Numbered from the stretch's first letter, positions 1 to 13,554 are shown. The stretch: 64,000 nucleotides of DNA from Sinohyriopsis cumingii (GCA_028554795.2 CM068829.1:135508579-135572578), one strand, 5' to 3'. The notes: generated from the sequence alone by a model not told the origin. Numbers and translations are program-made.

Positions 1-601
1 AAGGAATATAAACTTCTAAAAATATCTATTTATTATTGGTGTTTTGAAGTAGTCGCTAAATTACCACCTACTTAAATTATAATGAGTCTTCCAATCAACG
101 TTCAACGTTTTAGATGCAATCTAGTATGTGAGTGGCAAGCAAAACTAAAAATATCGTTGACGAGGATACAGTAAAAGTAAACAAAATCGCTGACGTATAG
201 TTGCTGTTGATATAATTGTTTATGAATCGCCTACTGTTATCGCTGGATTTTATAACATATGGGGTAAAATGATACTCAAAATGAAAACAGTCAGATAGTT
301 TTAATTTGATGGGTACATTGCCTAAACTAAATTAGATTATCAAACAATTTGATCAATTGATGGGTATATTACCCATACTTTTTCAGATTATTATTCAATT
401 TCATTAACAATTTTATGTTCAATAATTTTATTTTTGATTTTATTATTATTAATATTATTTCAGATTATCAAACAATTTCATCAAATTGATGAGGATATCA
501 CTCATAATTTTTCAGATCATCAAACAATTTCATCAAATTGATGGTGTAAATAATATTCAAAATAATAAATATCTCATCGAAAACAGAAGACATAAAATTA
601 C

Positions 602-648
<47 letters not shown>

Positions 649-979
649 TTCATTGTTGAATTTGTAATGAAACAAATAAATATAGTATAACAAAATTTAT
701 ATTTTACAGATTCTCGTTCAGATTTCGGGTAAATGGTACTTAAAATCATGAAAATCAGTCAGATTGTATAATTTAATGGGTATATGGTACCAAAAACTGT
801 TAAAATCTTAATAAAAGCAGAAAAGAGAATAAATATTATTATCAGAATAAATATTATTATCAGGATAAATATTAATATCAGAATTCATATTATCATGAGA
901 ATAAAAAATATTATTATCAGAATAAATATTATTATCAAAATAAATATTATTGTCAGAATAAATATCATAATCTTATTTT
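1..979. repeat. AT-rich degenerate repeats, left edge
   Basis: No gene is visible. The stretch holds diverged copies of a motif around 'gggtatatggtac' followed by a run ending in 'aaaatcagtcagatt', seen near 265-310, 715-790 and 1005-1035. It also has an (AAT)n microsatellite at 601-647 and a roughly 20-bp minisatellite of attattatcag/aataaat units at 825-970. It abuts the degraded Polinton remnant and may include its decayed non-coding part, but I cannot show this. Confidence 0.5.
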
Positions 980-1228
980 TCACTGATTCTCAAATTTGAA
1001 TGCGTATATGGTACTCGAAATTGTTAAATCAGTTTTGTATTTTTTACCACCACATTGCACACACAACTGCATTTCTCCTCCAACACCGCACTTCAAGCAC
1101 GGGTTAGGTCCATAACTCTCTCTTCGTACAATATGCAAATGAAGTCCACATAATTCGTTTACGCAATCTTTGTTGCAAGTTGTAGAACCTATCATAAACC
1201 ATTTGCATTTATTTTTTGTTTGAATCAT
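980..1228 (-). CDS. Cys-rich zinc-finger-like protein, copy in the degraded Polinton
   Basis: An open frame of 82 codons starts at the ATG at 1226-1228; further upstream in the same frame there is only a TTG. It is clearly homologous to the Cys-rich protein at 47507-47731. Shared pieces include CKW, CNK, CG.H, PCL.CG, QLC..CGGK and spaced cysteines that suggest two or three zinc knuckles. As in the intact element it lies head-to-head with the polymerase gene, whose remnant starts at 1282. The function is not known. It remains open although its neighbours are riddled with stops; this could be chance in a short frame or a sign of retained function. The last 15 or so residues diverge from the intact copy. 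Confidence 0.6.
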   Translation of the reverse strand: MIQTKNKCKWFMIGSTTCNKDCVNELCGLHLHIVRRESYGPNPCLKCGVGGEMQLCVQCGGKKYKTDLTISSTIYAFKFENQ

Positions 1229-1281
1229 TATATAGATATAATTATATTTCAATTTGAATATACGTTCGACTTAATTTTAAT

Positions 1282-3493
1282 ATGGAAGAATTTGAGAGAT
1301 TATCTGTAATTGAACCTTCTAGATCTAGATTCGCTCTTGATAGAAGAACCCCTGACTTGCGAAGACGAGCTCTGGTTGATCCGATATAAACTCTAATTAA
1401 AAGTATTCGTGACGCCAAGAAAGAATTTAGCAAAGATGGCGCATCTATGTGTAGTCAACATTTAGAATCATGCGCAATAACAGTCATCTATGCTACAATA
1501 AACGGCCAATGCGCAGCGACGATTATTAATTATATCGATAATCAAAGATATTTTTCAGAGTAAAATGTACTTTCGGATTAGACGATACTTGGATTATCCA
1601 TGACAAACATGAACCTGTCCGTCTTCACACTGGACATATTGTTACGTTGAACAAAAATTCCAAACCAGGAAGGCTTACTGGTATTGACAAGCTATATTAT
1701 GAAAGAGCGCAGTTATTTATGCAATAAACCCAGCATTAGTGATCTAAAACCAATGAAATGTTCAAAAATGAATTGTGTAGCCGAACGAGTAATGGAACAT
1801 TTTACAAACGAGATACGTGGAATTGGTTAAAAGGATCTAAGATCTATACAAAAATAAACAAATTTGCTGAATCAGTCAAGGATAAAGGAGCTGCGATAAA
1901 TGATGTTCCTAAAATAGGAAAGAGAGTAAATTTACCAATAGAACCAAAACAATAACAGGAGATTTTTTCCGATTTGAAATATAAACTTATTATCATTGAT
2001 AAACAGATTTTCTGAATTTGCCGTTAGAGTCGCTACATAACCATATTATATGAATAAAAACTACCAGGACATATAGGCGCTTCTGCATCATGGGGGGAAT
2101 GGAGAATAAAACAAGAAAATATACTTAACTATTCTGAATCTGCCACGTTGAAATCAAAAATATTTATTATAAAAAATATTAAATATCAAACTTATCATCA
2201 ACACCATCGGTATATGATCCGGTCGCCAGACATAAGACTGTTTATCTTAATGGAACGGAAGGTTCTGGTAACCCAACACGTGTGACTGAATTATTTCGTC
2301 AGAATTTTTCTCAAACTATATTGATATGGTTGTTTTAACACCTATAAATAGACTCGCCAGATATATGAAGGATCAAGGAGTTAAATCGCTGACATCTTCT
2401 TTCAATGGAAGGGAGACGCATGGACTCCTGAAAGAATAAGTAAAACATATATTCCATTTATTATCATCTTGGACGAATCATTTACAGTGCCGCTAGAAAA
2501 ACTAAAATTATTTTTTGATTGGTTGTTGACAAATAATACTGCTATAATTAGGTGATCATGGTCAACCACCGCCTTTTGGTGGATTGTCAAAAAATGTTCG
2601 TGGATTGTTATAATGAAGTAACTGATGAGCATAGAGCGCTTGATCCAGAATTAAGAGAGTTTGAGAAATTAATCAGACTACAAATGAATAAAATTTAATG
2701 TGAAATAATGCGCAACGTAATGTCAAAAACTCCTATTAACAACTTTTGGAATTTGTGGAGACCAGATGATTTGATAGATGCAAGTAGAAAGAGAGTTCGT
2801 GATACACATCAACAACAATTATTTATGTAACATAAAGCAAACTTTTCAAATCTACATGTACCATTATGTTATCGACCAGCAGATAGGCGACGACAGAATA
2901 TTGAAGGGGATATACCAGAATCATCAGAGAAACAAAATCTTGTGTTAAATGATATTGTTTTAGTTTCTGTCAGTCTTGTTGAGAACGCGTTAACGATGGA
3001 CAAATCTCTGTGGACTCTACGATATGCCATAACGATTCACTCGTCGCAAGGATTAACTATTTATGAAACACATATTTGTTTTGTAGATCATCGTATCGAA
3101 TGGTCAACTTTAGTTCATCTCGCATTGTCTAGAGTTAGAAGAATATCTCAGCTGCGGAGGGTTGTCGTAGACTTTACAGAAAATAAACTGCTACTGACAA
3201 TATCGATGATGTAGTAAGAAAAAAACGGATAGTTATAAACCATGTGACAAACAAAATAAACGTGACTTATATCGATGTTGAATTTGTCATGACGCCCAAA
3301 CAACAGCAAAATAATCATTGTGCAAGCTGTAACATAGTAATGTTGTGGCAGTATTCAAATAATAATCCAAGACAAGTTACCGTAGACAGAATGTATTAGT
3401 AGTGTTGGTCATACGCGCGAAAATGTGATGCTGACCTGTCTTGAATGTAATCGACGTCGATGTGCTAGTTTACAAAAGTTAATGCGCTGGTAA
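1282..3493 (+). pseudogene. Degraded Polinton polymerase-helicase-HNH gene
   Basis: This is a broken homologue of the 47470-43992 gene. It starts with an ATG and MEEF like the intact copy. The N-terminal region runs to about 1960. The sequence then jumps near 1975 to a segment (INRF..FAVRVAT) that lies just before polymerase motif C, so roughly 1 kb of palm with motifs A and B is missing. Helicase sequence follows from about 2210: the P-loop is altered (the GSGK-type lysine is lost), and the C-terminal half at 2942-3214 is still open with TIHSSQ and LSRVRR. An HNH-type domain (CASC ... GHTREN ... CLECN) follows at about 3274-3493. Many stops and frameshifts are present. It shows that the N-terminal module, the helicase and the HNH domain were once one continuous gene. 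Confidence 0.85.
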
Positions 3494-3499
3494 GTGTCT

Positions 3500-4390
3500 T
3501 TTTTCAGGAATTACTTGTAATTGTTCACGTACAAATCAACGTTGAGGAGCAGTTGAATCTAGTCTGTAGATTGCAAGTCTACCTGTAGATCTTACCACAT
3601 TGGACATGGTATGTGTCGTAATATTCCAAATAGGATCAGTCGCTCATTTTTACCACCTTCAAGTTCACCAGGGTCATATAAACATCATACAGTCACATAA
3701 CCTAATACGGGTTGTTTTGAAAAGTCATATCATTGTATTGGCATATGTTTTGTCTTGTAATCGCAGTCAGGAGTTTCATAGAAATCGCACGAGAAATTTC
3801 ATTAATTAATGTTACTATTACACTTGGTAATCTTGCAGGCCATTCACAAGATCTCTTATCTTTCTGAGTTATTTCCTTTGCATATTGATATCCAAATAAC
3901 CACTCAGCAAGTGTTCGATTAAATTTGTTCAACAATTGCCTGATCACGATGAATTGTGGTATGTCCTCTTCAAATTTTGACATTATATTGTTTCATCAGA
4001 AATGAAACTGCACCAAGAAATGCCTTGCTAGGATCAACCTGTAGTAACTGTGGCCATCACAACGGTCCTATTTGATACATTCGTTCAAAAGCAGATACAA
4101 GTTCAGTTGCTGTTTCAGTTGATAGTGTTTCTGCTTCTTTATATCTACCTGCAACGTCAACGACAGTTAATACGTATTTGTATGTACGTGATTGACGTCT
4201 ACTAATTTTAATAGTATCGTGTGGTAAAAATAAAATATCTGCTTGATGAACTTCATTAGGAGTGCTAACATCAAAGTATGCATACTTAATTGTTTTTTTT
4301 CTAAATGGTCTTTAAAGCATGTAGTCTGTTCACCATCTCTGCTACTGTATCATTAAATGATACTTTAATTCCTCAAATGCTCTAACCTGC
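3500..4390 (-). pseudogene. Degraded Polinton integrase
   Basis: On the minus strand the frames match the integrase at 43027-43980: VHQAD and LPHDTIK near 4215-4260, YKY.LTVVDVA near 4160-4190, QVDP near 4030-4045, and an ERLFGYQYAKE-like stretch near 3870-3910 inside an open fragment at 3702-3983. The C-terminal module (AIYRLDSTAPQR) is recognisable at about 3535-3590. Several frameshifts and stops separate these pieces. It is convergent with the degraded polymerase gene, as in the intact element. I could not find the phospholipase or ATPase genes beyond 4390, so the remnant is truncated or too decayed there. Confidence 0.8.
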
Positions 4391-7300
4391 ATCATACAAA
4401 TGGATCATATTAGAGAGGAACATTACAACAAGCTCGTTAATAATAGCAAAAGATCCCAAAGAATTTGCTACAGCAGAGAAAGGTGTTAATTTAATGAATA
4501 ATCAGCTCAAGAGATATAAACACTCGTTGCAGGAATGAAATATTCTTACTACATAACTGTTGAGTTGGAGGTACGGAATACATCTCATCATCAGATTTAA
4601 TGAATATAAATGCCAATTAATGGAAGGTATATTTACATAATAGTATCCTGTATCATACATCCACATCACATTGCAAATTATATATCTCAATCTTATCCGA
4701 TCAATTTTAATTTAGAAAGTCATGACGGATTGTTAATTATTATACCTATATAACATGGCGTTTAATTAAAGCCCTATTAAATATTAGGCATGATGTTATG
4801 TTATACAGATCTCAGTAACCACTTGTTTTGAGAGTGAATTGTTTAGCTCTCAAAACAGACATTCCTTGTTCATAGTATAAGAAAGGTACATCTCTATATG
4901 TTCTACCTCTTATTTCCTGTTCTTACTGCTTCTGCCTCTTTGCCGTTTTGAAAGCATACATATTCGATCTCGAGCCAACTGACTCTTGAATGGGAAGGCA
5001 ACAATTTTAGTCGTTCATTAGACTTATTATCTTCTTTTTCACCAGTAGAATTTAGAAATATTATTCTTTCAAGAGCGTCTAATCAAAGCAGTTACAATGT
5101 AGTTTCACCCACCGGAAACGGAAATAGATCTAACTGTGCCAAATAGTTTGTTAAGCGACTGCTTATAGATTATGTCTCCAAACACCTGCTAATGTTGCCT
5201 TTGTTTGCAAATTTGGTTTCTTATCTGAGACATAGGTCATCTTATCCTATTTATATACGTTGTGTAGAATATATATGTGAAAATGTAATAAAATTACCAC
5301 CTCTTACAAGAAGTAATTTTGTGTGTGAGAGGAATATGCATATGGAAATTTTAGTAGGGACGAATCTATTGACAGCAACTTTGTTTTTTATGTGAGCAAA
5401 TTCATTTTCAAATTGGGTAAGGGCAATATTTTTGTATCAGTCTAATTCAACGCTATTTTACTCAACTGACTGCAGCGATGAAAGTCATGGGACCTCCTGA
5501 CAGACTGTTTTATCTGATAATGTCTCCTTTGAGATAGGATTTTCTTATTTTAAACTGGAATCCGCATACCTTGCATGTATGTTCGAAAATCCTAGTTCCC
5601 CTATACAGTGAGTGGCTTTTAGTGTGTCAGGAATTTGCGCATGGAAACTAATAGTAGGGCTTAACATCTCTTGGCGACAACTTTTCTCATGTTTTGCGAC
5701 AATGGGTAGGGAAACATTTCTCATATCAATTCAACTAAACTACATTTAAAACGCACATCATGCGGTTGCAGATCTGATTGTGCCATAAAGATCGGTACGA
5801 ACCTATTTTTCTTTGCTTACTAACACTAGCTAATCTGTGTCATTTGGGACAAATTCGTTTTCTCATATTAGATTTCTTCCAGTTTGCCTTGTTCATATAA
5901 CTTGTATAGCTGTATAGCACATATATGTGAAACACCTAATCTTGTCTCGTTGGAACCGTAAGTAGCTTTGAGTATGCCAGGTCTGTGTATTTTAGATTTT
6001 GTAGTGGAAGTCCAGATCTCTTTTATGCATCTTGTCCCTATTTAGAGCAAAGTTGTTTTTAGCACAAGTTATAAAATGCCCATTTTCTATTTCTGCAGCA
6101 GTTACCTTTGAAGCATGTTCAACCTTTACGATTTTCTCTTGAGGAATATGTAAAACAAACTGGATGAATTTTGAGCTCAATGCTGGCGGTTGGTTCCAAT
6201 AAAAAAAGCACTGTTAACCTCACATACATTAACTATATACCTCTCTCACTTGACTTGGATAGGCTAGGCCCAGCTACATAAACTTATTAAAGTTAATTAA
6301 GGCAATAGTTAAGACATAGCTCCTCCAATATTTCATGGTCGCATCGACGGCATACGTTAGGATGCTCTCATGGTCAGAATTTTCACGGGAGCATACATTT
6401 TTTGGTGTGCTTACAAAATAGGTGAAAGCGAAAACGTGATGTGGAGCTTTCTTTGAAATATATACGTATTTAGTGGGTATAATCTGCACCTCACGTTTCT
6501 CTGAAAACATTAAGCAGGCGTTCATTGAAGATCTCTCCTGAAATAATCTTCTTGCAAATTAACTTGAATTCAGTAATAAATGTGCTATGAAAAAATTGTG
6601 TTCTATTTGAAAGTCATATCAGAAATAAGGTAATGTCGGGGAGGACACTCATTTCAATCCGCTGAAAGTCTACCGATGAAGTCAAATCCCAGGTGCACTC
6701 ATATTGAACGTGGCAAGCAAAAATAAATATTGGATTCTACAAATATGGCTACAAAATATTTGGCTTAAAACACGCTTTAGTTTCTAACAACCTTCTGTTG
6801 AGCTAATGTGTGCTTCTTTTTTCTTTGATTTTATTTTGCCTCATTGCATGTATTTTATTGTTGTCTAAATACAGACCTAGTTTTCCGTTGTCTATTTGGT
6901 GTTTGTGCGTGTGTTTGTATGTGTTCCAACGTTCGTGAAAGAGCTACCTTTATATTTCGAAAATACAATTAAATAAAGCAATGCAACATATCGGAAAAAA
7001 ATCCTTGATTCGGATTTACTTGCACAGAGTGTCATTGCTACAAAATGATGTTTTTGGACCAATTTTCATATATAATGGACAGTTTTAACGTGTCAGTATT
7101 TTCAAGTAATCATAACATATCTATTGATACTTATTTCAAAAACATAACACCAACTTTTACGTGGGAGTAGTTTGCTTGTGCCTATATAGTATAAGTAAAC
7201 ATGTATCAAGGTAAATATTTAAACTTTTAGTGTCGGAATAGTTTAGAAGCGATTATAGTGTATAGGTCGATGATAATTTAAAACTCGATGGCCTGTTTAA

Positions 7301-8662
7301 CATTGCACTAGTTTACAAGTAATCACGATGCCAATCATTATTTCGTCAGAGTGACTGTCTATAACTATTTAAGAAAAAACATTTCTAGTTTTAACACGGG
7401 ATTAGGTTATATTGATCACTGAGGATCTGTTCATAATTATCCAGACTAATATTATCCTCTTTAATACGGATGTAGTTTACAAGTAATCGATGTATACAAT
7501 GATCAGCTCACTTTCGTTTTCCGTCTAAACAAGTTGTCTTTGTACGGATAATTGACGTAATGAACGTGTACAATGTTCTAGTTGCCTCAAACTGGTTTCC
7601 ATATTACATCTTCCACATGCACCGGTGTACATACGTATGTCAATTTACATGTATATTTTGGCATGTAAACAGATGTGAAGACGCATATGTATTTGCATGT
7701 ATGGTTTCAATTCATGCAGTCATTTAAAATTTATAAATTAAAGGAAGCAATACTCATGGTTATCGACAAATCTCGAGTTAAGCGTGAACTCTAACGCGTT
7801 GAATGAAAAAGAAATCTGACACTCAAACTTGACCTATGTATTTATTTATTAGATCTCGGTTATTATAAATGTACTTCATTTTAAAAAATATTTCATATTA
7901 AATTTGCTTTTCTTCAGATATGCACATCGTCTGTATATATTGTGCAGCTGTACAGAAGTCCGTTTAAATCTATATAGGACAATAGCTGTGACTTTTGAGA
8001 TGTCATTTAACGAGGCACGATTTAAAAGACCTGTCTTAGCTGGAAGAAAGAAATTCCTATTTAATCAACCCATTATCAATATTTAATTACTTATATCTGT
8101 CCTTATTAACATAAAAAAATAAAAATAGTGCCATGGTACGTTTAGTTTAATCTTGGTATTGCGTGTAGACGAGCATCGATGTAATTCTTAAAAGCTTTTT
8201 GTGTCCCTCTGAGTTCCTGAGTTTAGTGGTTAAGTAGCTGTCACTACGGAATCGCAATTGCTCATCAGATTATAAAATAAAAGTGAAATATCGGAGAGTT
8301 GTCACAGGTGGATTTTGTACGACATGTTTATACCATTTACTGCATGAAAGTATTCGACAATTTACAGGAGTTATTGCACTGTGTTACAAAATATATGAAA
8401 ACTGTTATTTTCTTTATTCAAATTTGTTGCAGCATCTAGCAGGTGATTAGCCTATAAATTTAAGAGGAAAGAGGAGGAACATATTTAATTTACAGAGTGG
8501 AATAGACCCTTATAGAAATTCTAACGATGTTGAAGCTGACGGAACATTAAAAGTTTAATTGTTCTCAAAGATCCAAGAAACCATCTGGTTCAATGATGAT
8601 GGATTCAAAGTCTATCAGGACAAGAGTAATAAGATTAGGGTAATTTTTTCCATATCATTGAT
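4391..8662. other. Intergenic stretch without recognisable genes
   Basis: I see no supported gene here. Only short ORFs without recognisable motifs occur. The sequence is AT-rich and looks like intronic or intergenic host DNA with decayed repeats. Confidence 0.5.
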
Positions 8663-9060
8663 GGGCTTAATGTCAATAGTGAGTATGATGAGCCTAGAAC
8701 TCCATAACACTAATGGGTTTAATGTCTATACCGAGTATGATCCTACAACTCCATAATATTAATGGCTTAATGTCTATACTGGATATGACGAGCCTAGAAC
8801 CACATATCATTAATGGACTTAATGTCTATACCGGGTATTATGAGTCTAGAACTCCATAACACTAATAGGCTTAATGTCTATACTGAGTATGATGAGCCTA
8901 GAACTCCATAACACTAATGGGCTTAATGTATATACCGAGTATGATGAGCCTAGAACTCCATAACATTAATGGGCTTAATGTCTGTACCGCGTATTATGGG
9001 CCTAGAATTCCATAACGTTAATGGGCTTAATGTTTATAGTGAGTATGATGGGCCTAGAGA
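8663..9060. repeat. 52-bp minisatellite, eight units
   Basis: About eight tandem units of 49-52 bp begin near 8663, 8715, 8764, 8815, 8867, 8919, 8971 and 9023. Each has the core gggcttaatgtctatac, then gagtatgatgagcctagaa and ctccataacactaat. The units differ by a few substitutions and two are slightly shorter; the last is partial. There are no spacers and no associated genes, so this is a satellite-type array and not a CRISPR. Confidence 0.9.
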
Positions 9061-11820
9061 GATCACAACTGGTTGTGGAGAAGGAATGAAATCTAGACTT
9101 CTGATTCCTTAAATCGTATCGACAATTATCATAAGTGTTCCAAATACTAATAAATAAACCAATTTGCTTGCATGCTTTATTTATAGGCTGATATAATAAT
9201 GTTTACAACTAAAATGCTCATAACAGTTCCAACACATATCACAACGTGAGAAAACAAGCTCGATTGTATTGAAAATGTTCATGAGAAAGTTCTGAAGAAC
9301 ATGCCGTGTCACTATCCAGTCGCTTCCGTTTCCAAATAGTAGTGTAATTTGAAACCTGAAAAAGGAAGTAAGATGTATCAATATTTATATATGCATATAT
9401 TTTATATAATATTTTTGAAAGACAGATACACATATACAGACATATGTTTTTCTTTTCTTTGTTGATTTTATATACTTTAGAAAACTGTTTACATCAGAAA
9501 TACACGGACATTTATCATAAGCACTAAAATGTAATAGTAAAAATGCGAACTAACTGTAAGCATACATATTATCAGGAAGGATGAGAAACAAATATTATGT
9601 CTCGCCCGATAAAATCTATTGCCAACCCAGTCTCCTAAACTTGAACAAATACTTATATGATGGATTAATAGCCACCGATCAAATAATGAAGTAAAATTTC
9701 AAAGAAGTACATTCCCCCTCCACTATTTTTTTTTTCAGAACCAAAACGTTAGAGACAGAAGAATATAATAATATATGCAGATGCAAGGACTGCTCAGGCA
9801 AAGAAAATTACGCCCCGAGCAAGCTGACTAAACCACTGATACAATCACAAATCGTCTTACAGAACACGAAGGGAATAAGAATGAAATGAAATAAAAGCTT
9901 CGATAGTACTAAAAGAAAAGCTATTATCAAATGAGTAAATAGTTTCGAAACGTACATTTTCATAACACAATTGTAACGATGAGTACATGCGAAACATTTG
10001 AGAATGGACTGTATATGTTTCACTGAAGAGTTTACGAGGCGTGTAAGTAAGCACGTTAAATTAAATAATATAACCAGGTTATTACCGCTACACAGAACCA
10101 AACAATGCATTACACTAACTTTGGAGCAAACCTATTGCACATCAGCATATACGCTCTTTATTTATTTGAAATTCAAACTTCGAAACCAATCTCCACTACA
10201 ACAATGTATATAGAGACAATCGAAGGAGAAATTATTCCCAAAATGTATCTAGTAGAAAAGATTAAACGCTGTTTGGTTGGAATTATCCAAAAATGTACAA
10301 TTATCATATTGCTATCAGAAATTTGTAACCAACGTAACTGAAGCATATATTGGTTATTACTAAAAGTATAACATATAAGCGAAAATGAACTCGAAGGAAA
10401 TAAACCCTTGTGTGAGCTAGCAATGCCTTACTAAGCTTATATATTAAATTAGCATAAAAGCAACATGCAAAGAGTCATGTTGGAAACAGGTTTGCTGGTA
10501 GCTATTTTTTTGAAAATGTTTATTGTGCCTTTATGTCAAAATGTTGAGGATGAAGTGTAAGCAATCAATTTTCATAGGGGAATAACTGTGTTTATTGAAC
10601 AATTAGTCTTAATACCATCATGATTAACAAGGAAATATATGAGCATTAATATTTTTTACTTGTATGACAGATAGTTCATTTTTATTCATTCGTCGATTTA
10701 GATAAATATTTCCATGCTTTCTGTTGCAGGGTTTATATAAACATAACACGAGAATTACTGCCTTTGTTTTATCAATACGGGTATTTCAAACTGAATTATA
10801 CTTCCCATGAATACTATCCCTGATATTGCAAATGTTGTGCCGAAATTCGTATATGAAACGAAGTAATACCAGATTGCCCTGTACGACTAGGTGATTATAA
10901 TTTATCTCATATCTTGTGAACTGAAATATACGTTTGTCATTTTCATTACAACGAGCATAATCATGTATTCACCTATAACCTTCTTGTTTCTTTTTGATCT
11001 ATTATTATTTTATTTTTCATTGTACACTGCCAGTTATTGATCTTTGGTACTATAGCAATGCTTGAATTGCATGAAACTCAAATGAACTCTGTGTGTGTGT
11101 GTGTGTGTGCTCAGGTCATCCATACGCTGTTAAAATATTCATAATCATCGGTCAACATATAGGGCAGTGGTTATTATGTCATTCTGTTGTGTGTCTTCAT
11201 GACTGTTATGTTTGGCATCTTTTCAACTTTTAATCAATTCGAGAAGTAAAGTAATACATGAAATTGGCTCAAAATTCCATGCGCAGTTTGTTCTTCTAAG
11301 TTGTGTTGGAAGTAAGATTCATTTGGAATTAATTAATTGATCCTATCTTACCTGATGGATCACATATTATTGAAATATAAGCCTATACAAAGTTTGAAAT
11401 GTAGACCCCACGCAAAATCGAACAAAACATAAAAAAACAAATCAAACAACAACAATAAAAACGAAAAACTACCAAGGGATGTCTGGGTTTTTCATGGAAA
11501 CAAAATTCCGATTCACCTTCTCTCCACGACCCAATCACTTAAAAATATATATTATATCTAGGTAAGATAAAATATATCCTGGTTCGAAAGAAAATCACAG
11601 TCCCTTTGAAGTCATCTTCCCTCCAGGAAATGTATTGGTCGGACCCTAAACAGTTACTGTATTCATGTATCTGTAGTTATGCAGTGCAAGCCGTATAAAA
11701 TGAAAAACTTTTAAAACAAAATAAATGCACAATATTACAACTTATACTTACAAGTTTATTATCCGGTTCTGGTGTTATTGCCGCTGGATAAGTTGGTAAT
11801 GATAGGCAGAATTATGGCGA
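9061..11820. other. Intergenic stretch
   Basis: No supported gene. Short ORFs around 9808-10341 overlap on both strands and show no conserved motif. A (GT)n run lies at about 11091-11110. Confidence 0.5.
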
Positions 11821-11995
11821 GGATTATCACTGTAACGAATCAACAATTGAAATGGTTTACATGGAATATTCATTCACATAGGATTACCGCTGTAACGAAA
11901 AGTCAATTTAAATGATCACAATGGAATGTTCAATTACATAGGATTATCACTGTAACAAAAAGTCATTTGAAAATTAGTAGCTTGGAATATTCGGC
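11821..11995. repeat. 60-bp tandem repeat, three units
   Basis: Three units with an exact 60-bp period start at 11821, 11881 and 11941. Each begins with ggattatcactgtaac (or a close variant) and contains a tggaatattc-like end. The third unit is the most diverged. Confidence 0.8.
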
Positions 11996-13256
11996 TAAAG
12001 TGACCAATTTGTATTTATTTAAAAACGAAATTAATTCTATATTCAACCTCAAATATTTTTGTCCAGGATTTGCTAAACAAATATCACAATTAGACGCTTA
12101 TACTTATATCTAGTATGGCCTAAGTTAGAAATTATCATATATAATCTGTTAATATGATGATAAGCCCAAATTTAGTAATCAGCACACAATCCGTATTCAT
12201 ACAATTGAAGCTATATCTATTAACAATATAGTTTACTAATAATAAAACAGACCCCCAACTTTAAATACATTTATTATTCTGGCCTCCTGGTTTAATCATT
12301 GGAAAAATGCTATATACGTATTTATTTGTTTTGTAATTAGAGCTTACGATTATAAAAATCCATTTAAATGCACACCTATGTTAATATTATTTCCCTTTGA
12401 AATTTTATTTCTTTATTTCTGCATTTATGTTGTATAAACTCTTTCACATTTCTATAAAATTTAAACATTTTCAGTTCGCGGTTGGCGATATTTGTATCAA
12501 TATATGTTTTGAGGGTACTACGCATTCCAACAGGTTCATATTTCTCCAAAAATGTTAAGGTCTTTGTTCTCTTTTTTTCCATTACTTAAAATGAGCCAAG
12601 CAGAAGATAAATATTGTGATAGAGTTTAACTGATAGGAGCAGAAAGATTACATCATGACAATTACAAATAGGTAAAGCGTTAATCAAGTTCCACCTAATC
12701 AAGCAATGACATTACTCTTCTGTAGTTTCTAAAACTCCACCAGAAAATGACTGTGTCGAAAACATTTCAGAGATGTTTTGGATGCAACGCAAATTAATGT
12801 ATACGAGATCACAAGTACATGTGTTTGCGCACTTCACTGATCAGCTCTTCAAACTGCAGAGGTCATTAATGTTACAGTTACATTAATTTTACAAAATTGA
12901 CGTTTAGGGCTTAGTTAAAAGCTAAATGTGAATCAATTGGGCAAATATTTGGTGACGTCTGATAGCTAAAGGAATAATTGTTTGTTGTATTGACAGTTGA
13001 TTAACTACTTGTGCATGTACATATGTGTAATTAGAGTAAGATAATCTAGATTCAACTACAAATGATAATTAATTACAATGCATAGATTTTGCTGTACTCG
13101 TGTTGCCAAAATGCATTCGGTAATGACCAGTAAGGGCACATTCAGCTTATCATAAATTATCATTAAAGCAACATTTATATGTGACAAATATCCTTTTAAA
13201 ACACATGCAAACATGTAAAAGACTGACAGAACATAACATCTATTTGGATGTAAACA

Positions 13257-13258
<2 letters not shown>
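11996..13258. other. Intergenic or intronic stretch
   Basis: No gene recognised. If the glycine-rich exon at 13350-13554 (minus strand) is real, this stretch lies downstream of it and could contain its intron and later exons, but I could not identify them. Confidence 0.4.

Positions 13259-13324
<66 letters not shown>
13259..13324. repeat. (AT)n microsatellite
   Basis: A perfect AT dinucleotide run of about 65 bp. It lies just inside the presumed first intron of the glycine-rich secreted protein gene. Confidence 0.95.
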
Positions 13325-13327
<3 letters not shown>

Positions 13328-13349
13328 TACCCTGCAATCAAATACTTAC

Positions 13350-13554
13350 AAGGAAATATGAATTGGAGGATACCACCGATTCCGCCGCCGCTATATCCTC
13401 CGCCAAATCCGCCTCCACCGAACCCGCCAATACCTTTCCCACCATATCCACCAGCAATTACTGGATATGCTCCTGCATAGCCGTATCCGGTACCATATGT
13501 AAGGCCAACAAGGCTTATAATAACTAGGGCAATTAGAACCATTAACTTTGCCAT
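13350..13554 (-). CDS. First coding exon of a glycine-rich secreted protein
   Basis: The start is the ATG at 13552-13554, which sits in a strong Kozak context (gccATGG). Residues 1 to about 20 (MAKLMVLIALVIISLVGLTY) form a classic signal peptide. The mature part is Gly/Tyr-rich (YGYAG, GGYGGK, GGFGGGGFGGGY, GGGIGG). The open frame runs on for a few codons, but a consensus splice donor (GTAAGT on the minus strand, 13344-13349) lies right after the Gly-rich part, so the exon probably ends at 13350. Such composition is typical of invertebrate cuticle or shell-matrix proteins (for example shematrin-like) and of some Gly-rich antimicrobial peptides; the sequence does not discriminate. Later exons were not found. 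Confidence 0.6.

Noticed and set aside
4464-4480. acagcagagaaaggtg near the end of the degraded Polinton resembles the TIR tip
   Set aside because: It is in the orientation of a left end where a right end would be needed, the match is short, and no matching partner is seen.
8218-8270. tRNA-derived SINE A-box-like tagtggttaagtagct
   Set aside because: No B box follows at the right distance.
8663-9060. Possible CRISPR array
   Set aside because: The units are contiguous with no spacers, diverged, and in animal DNA.
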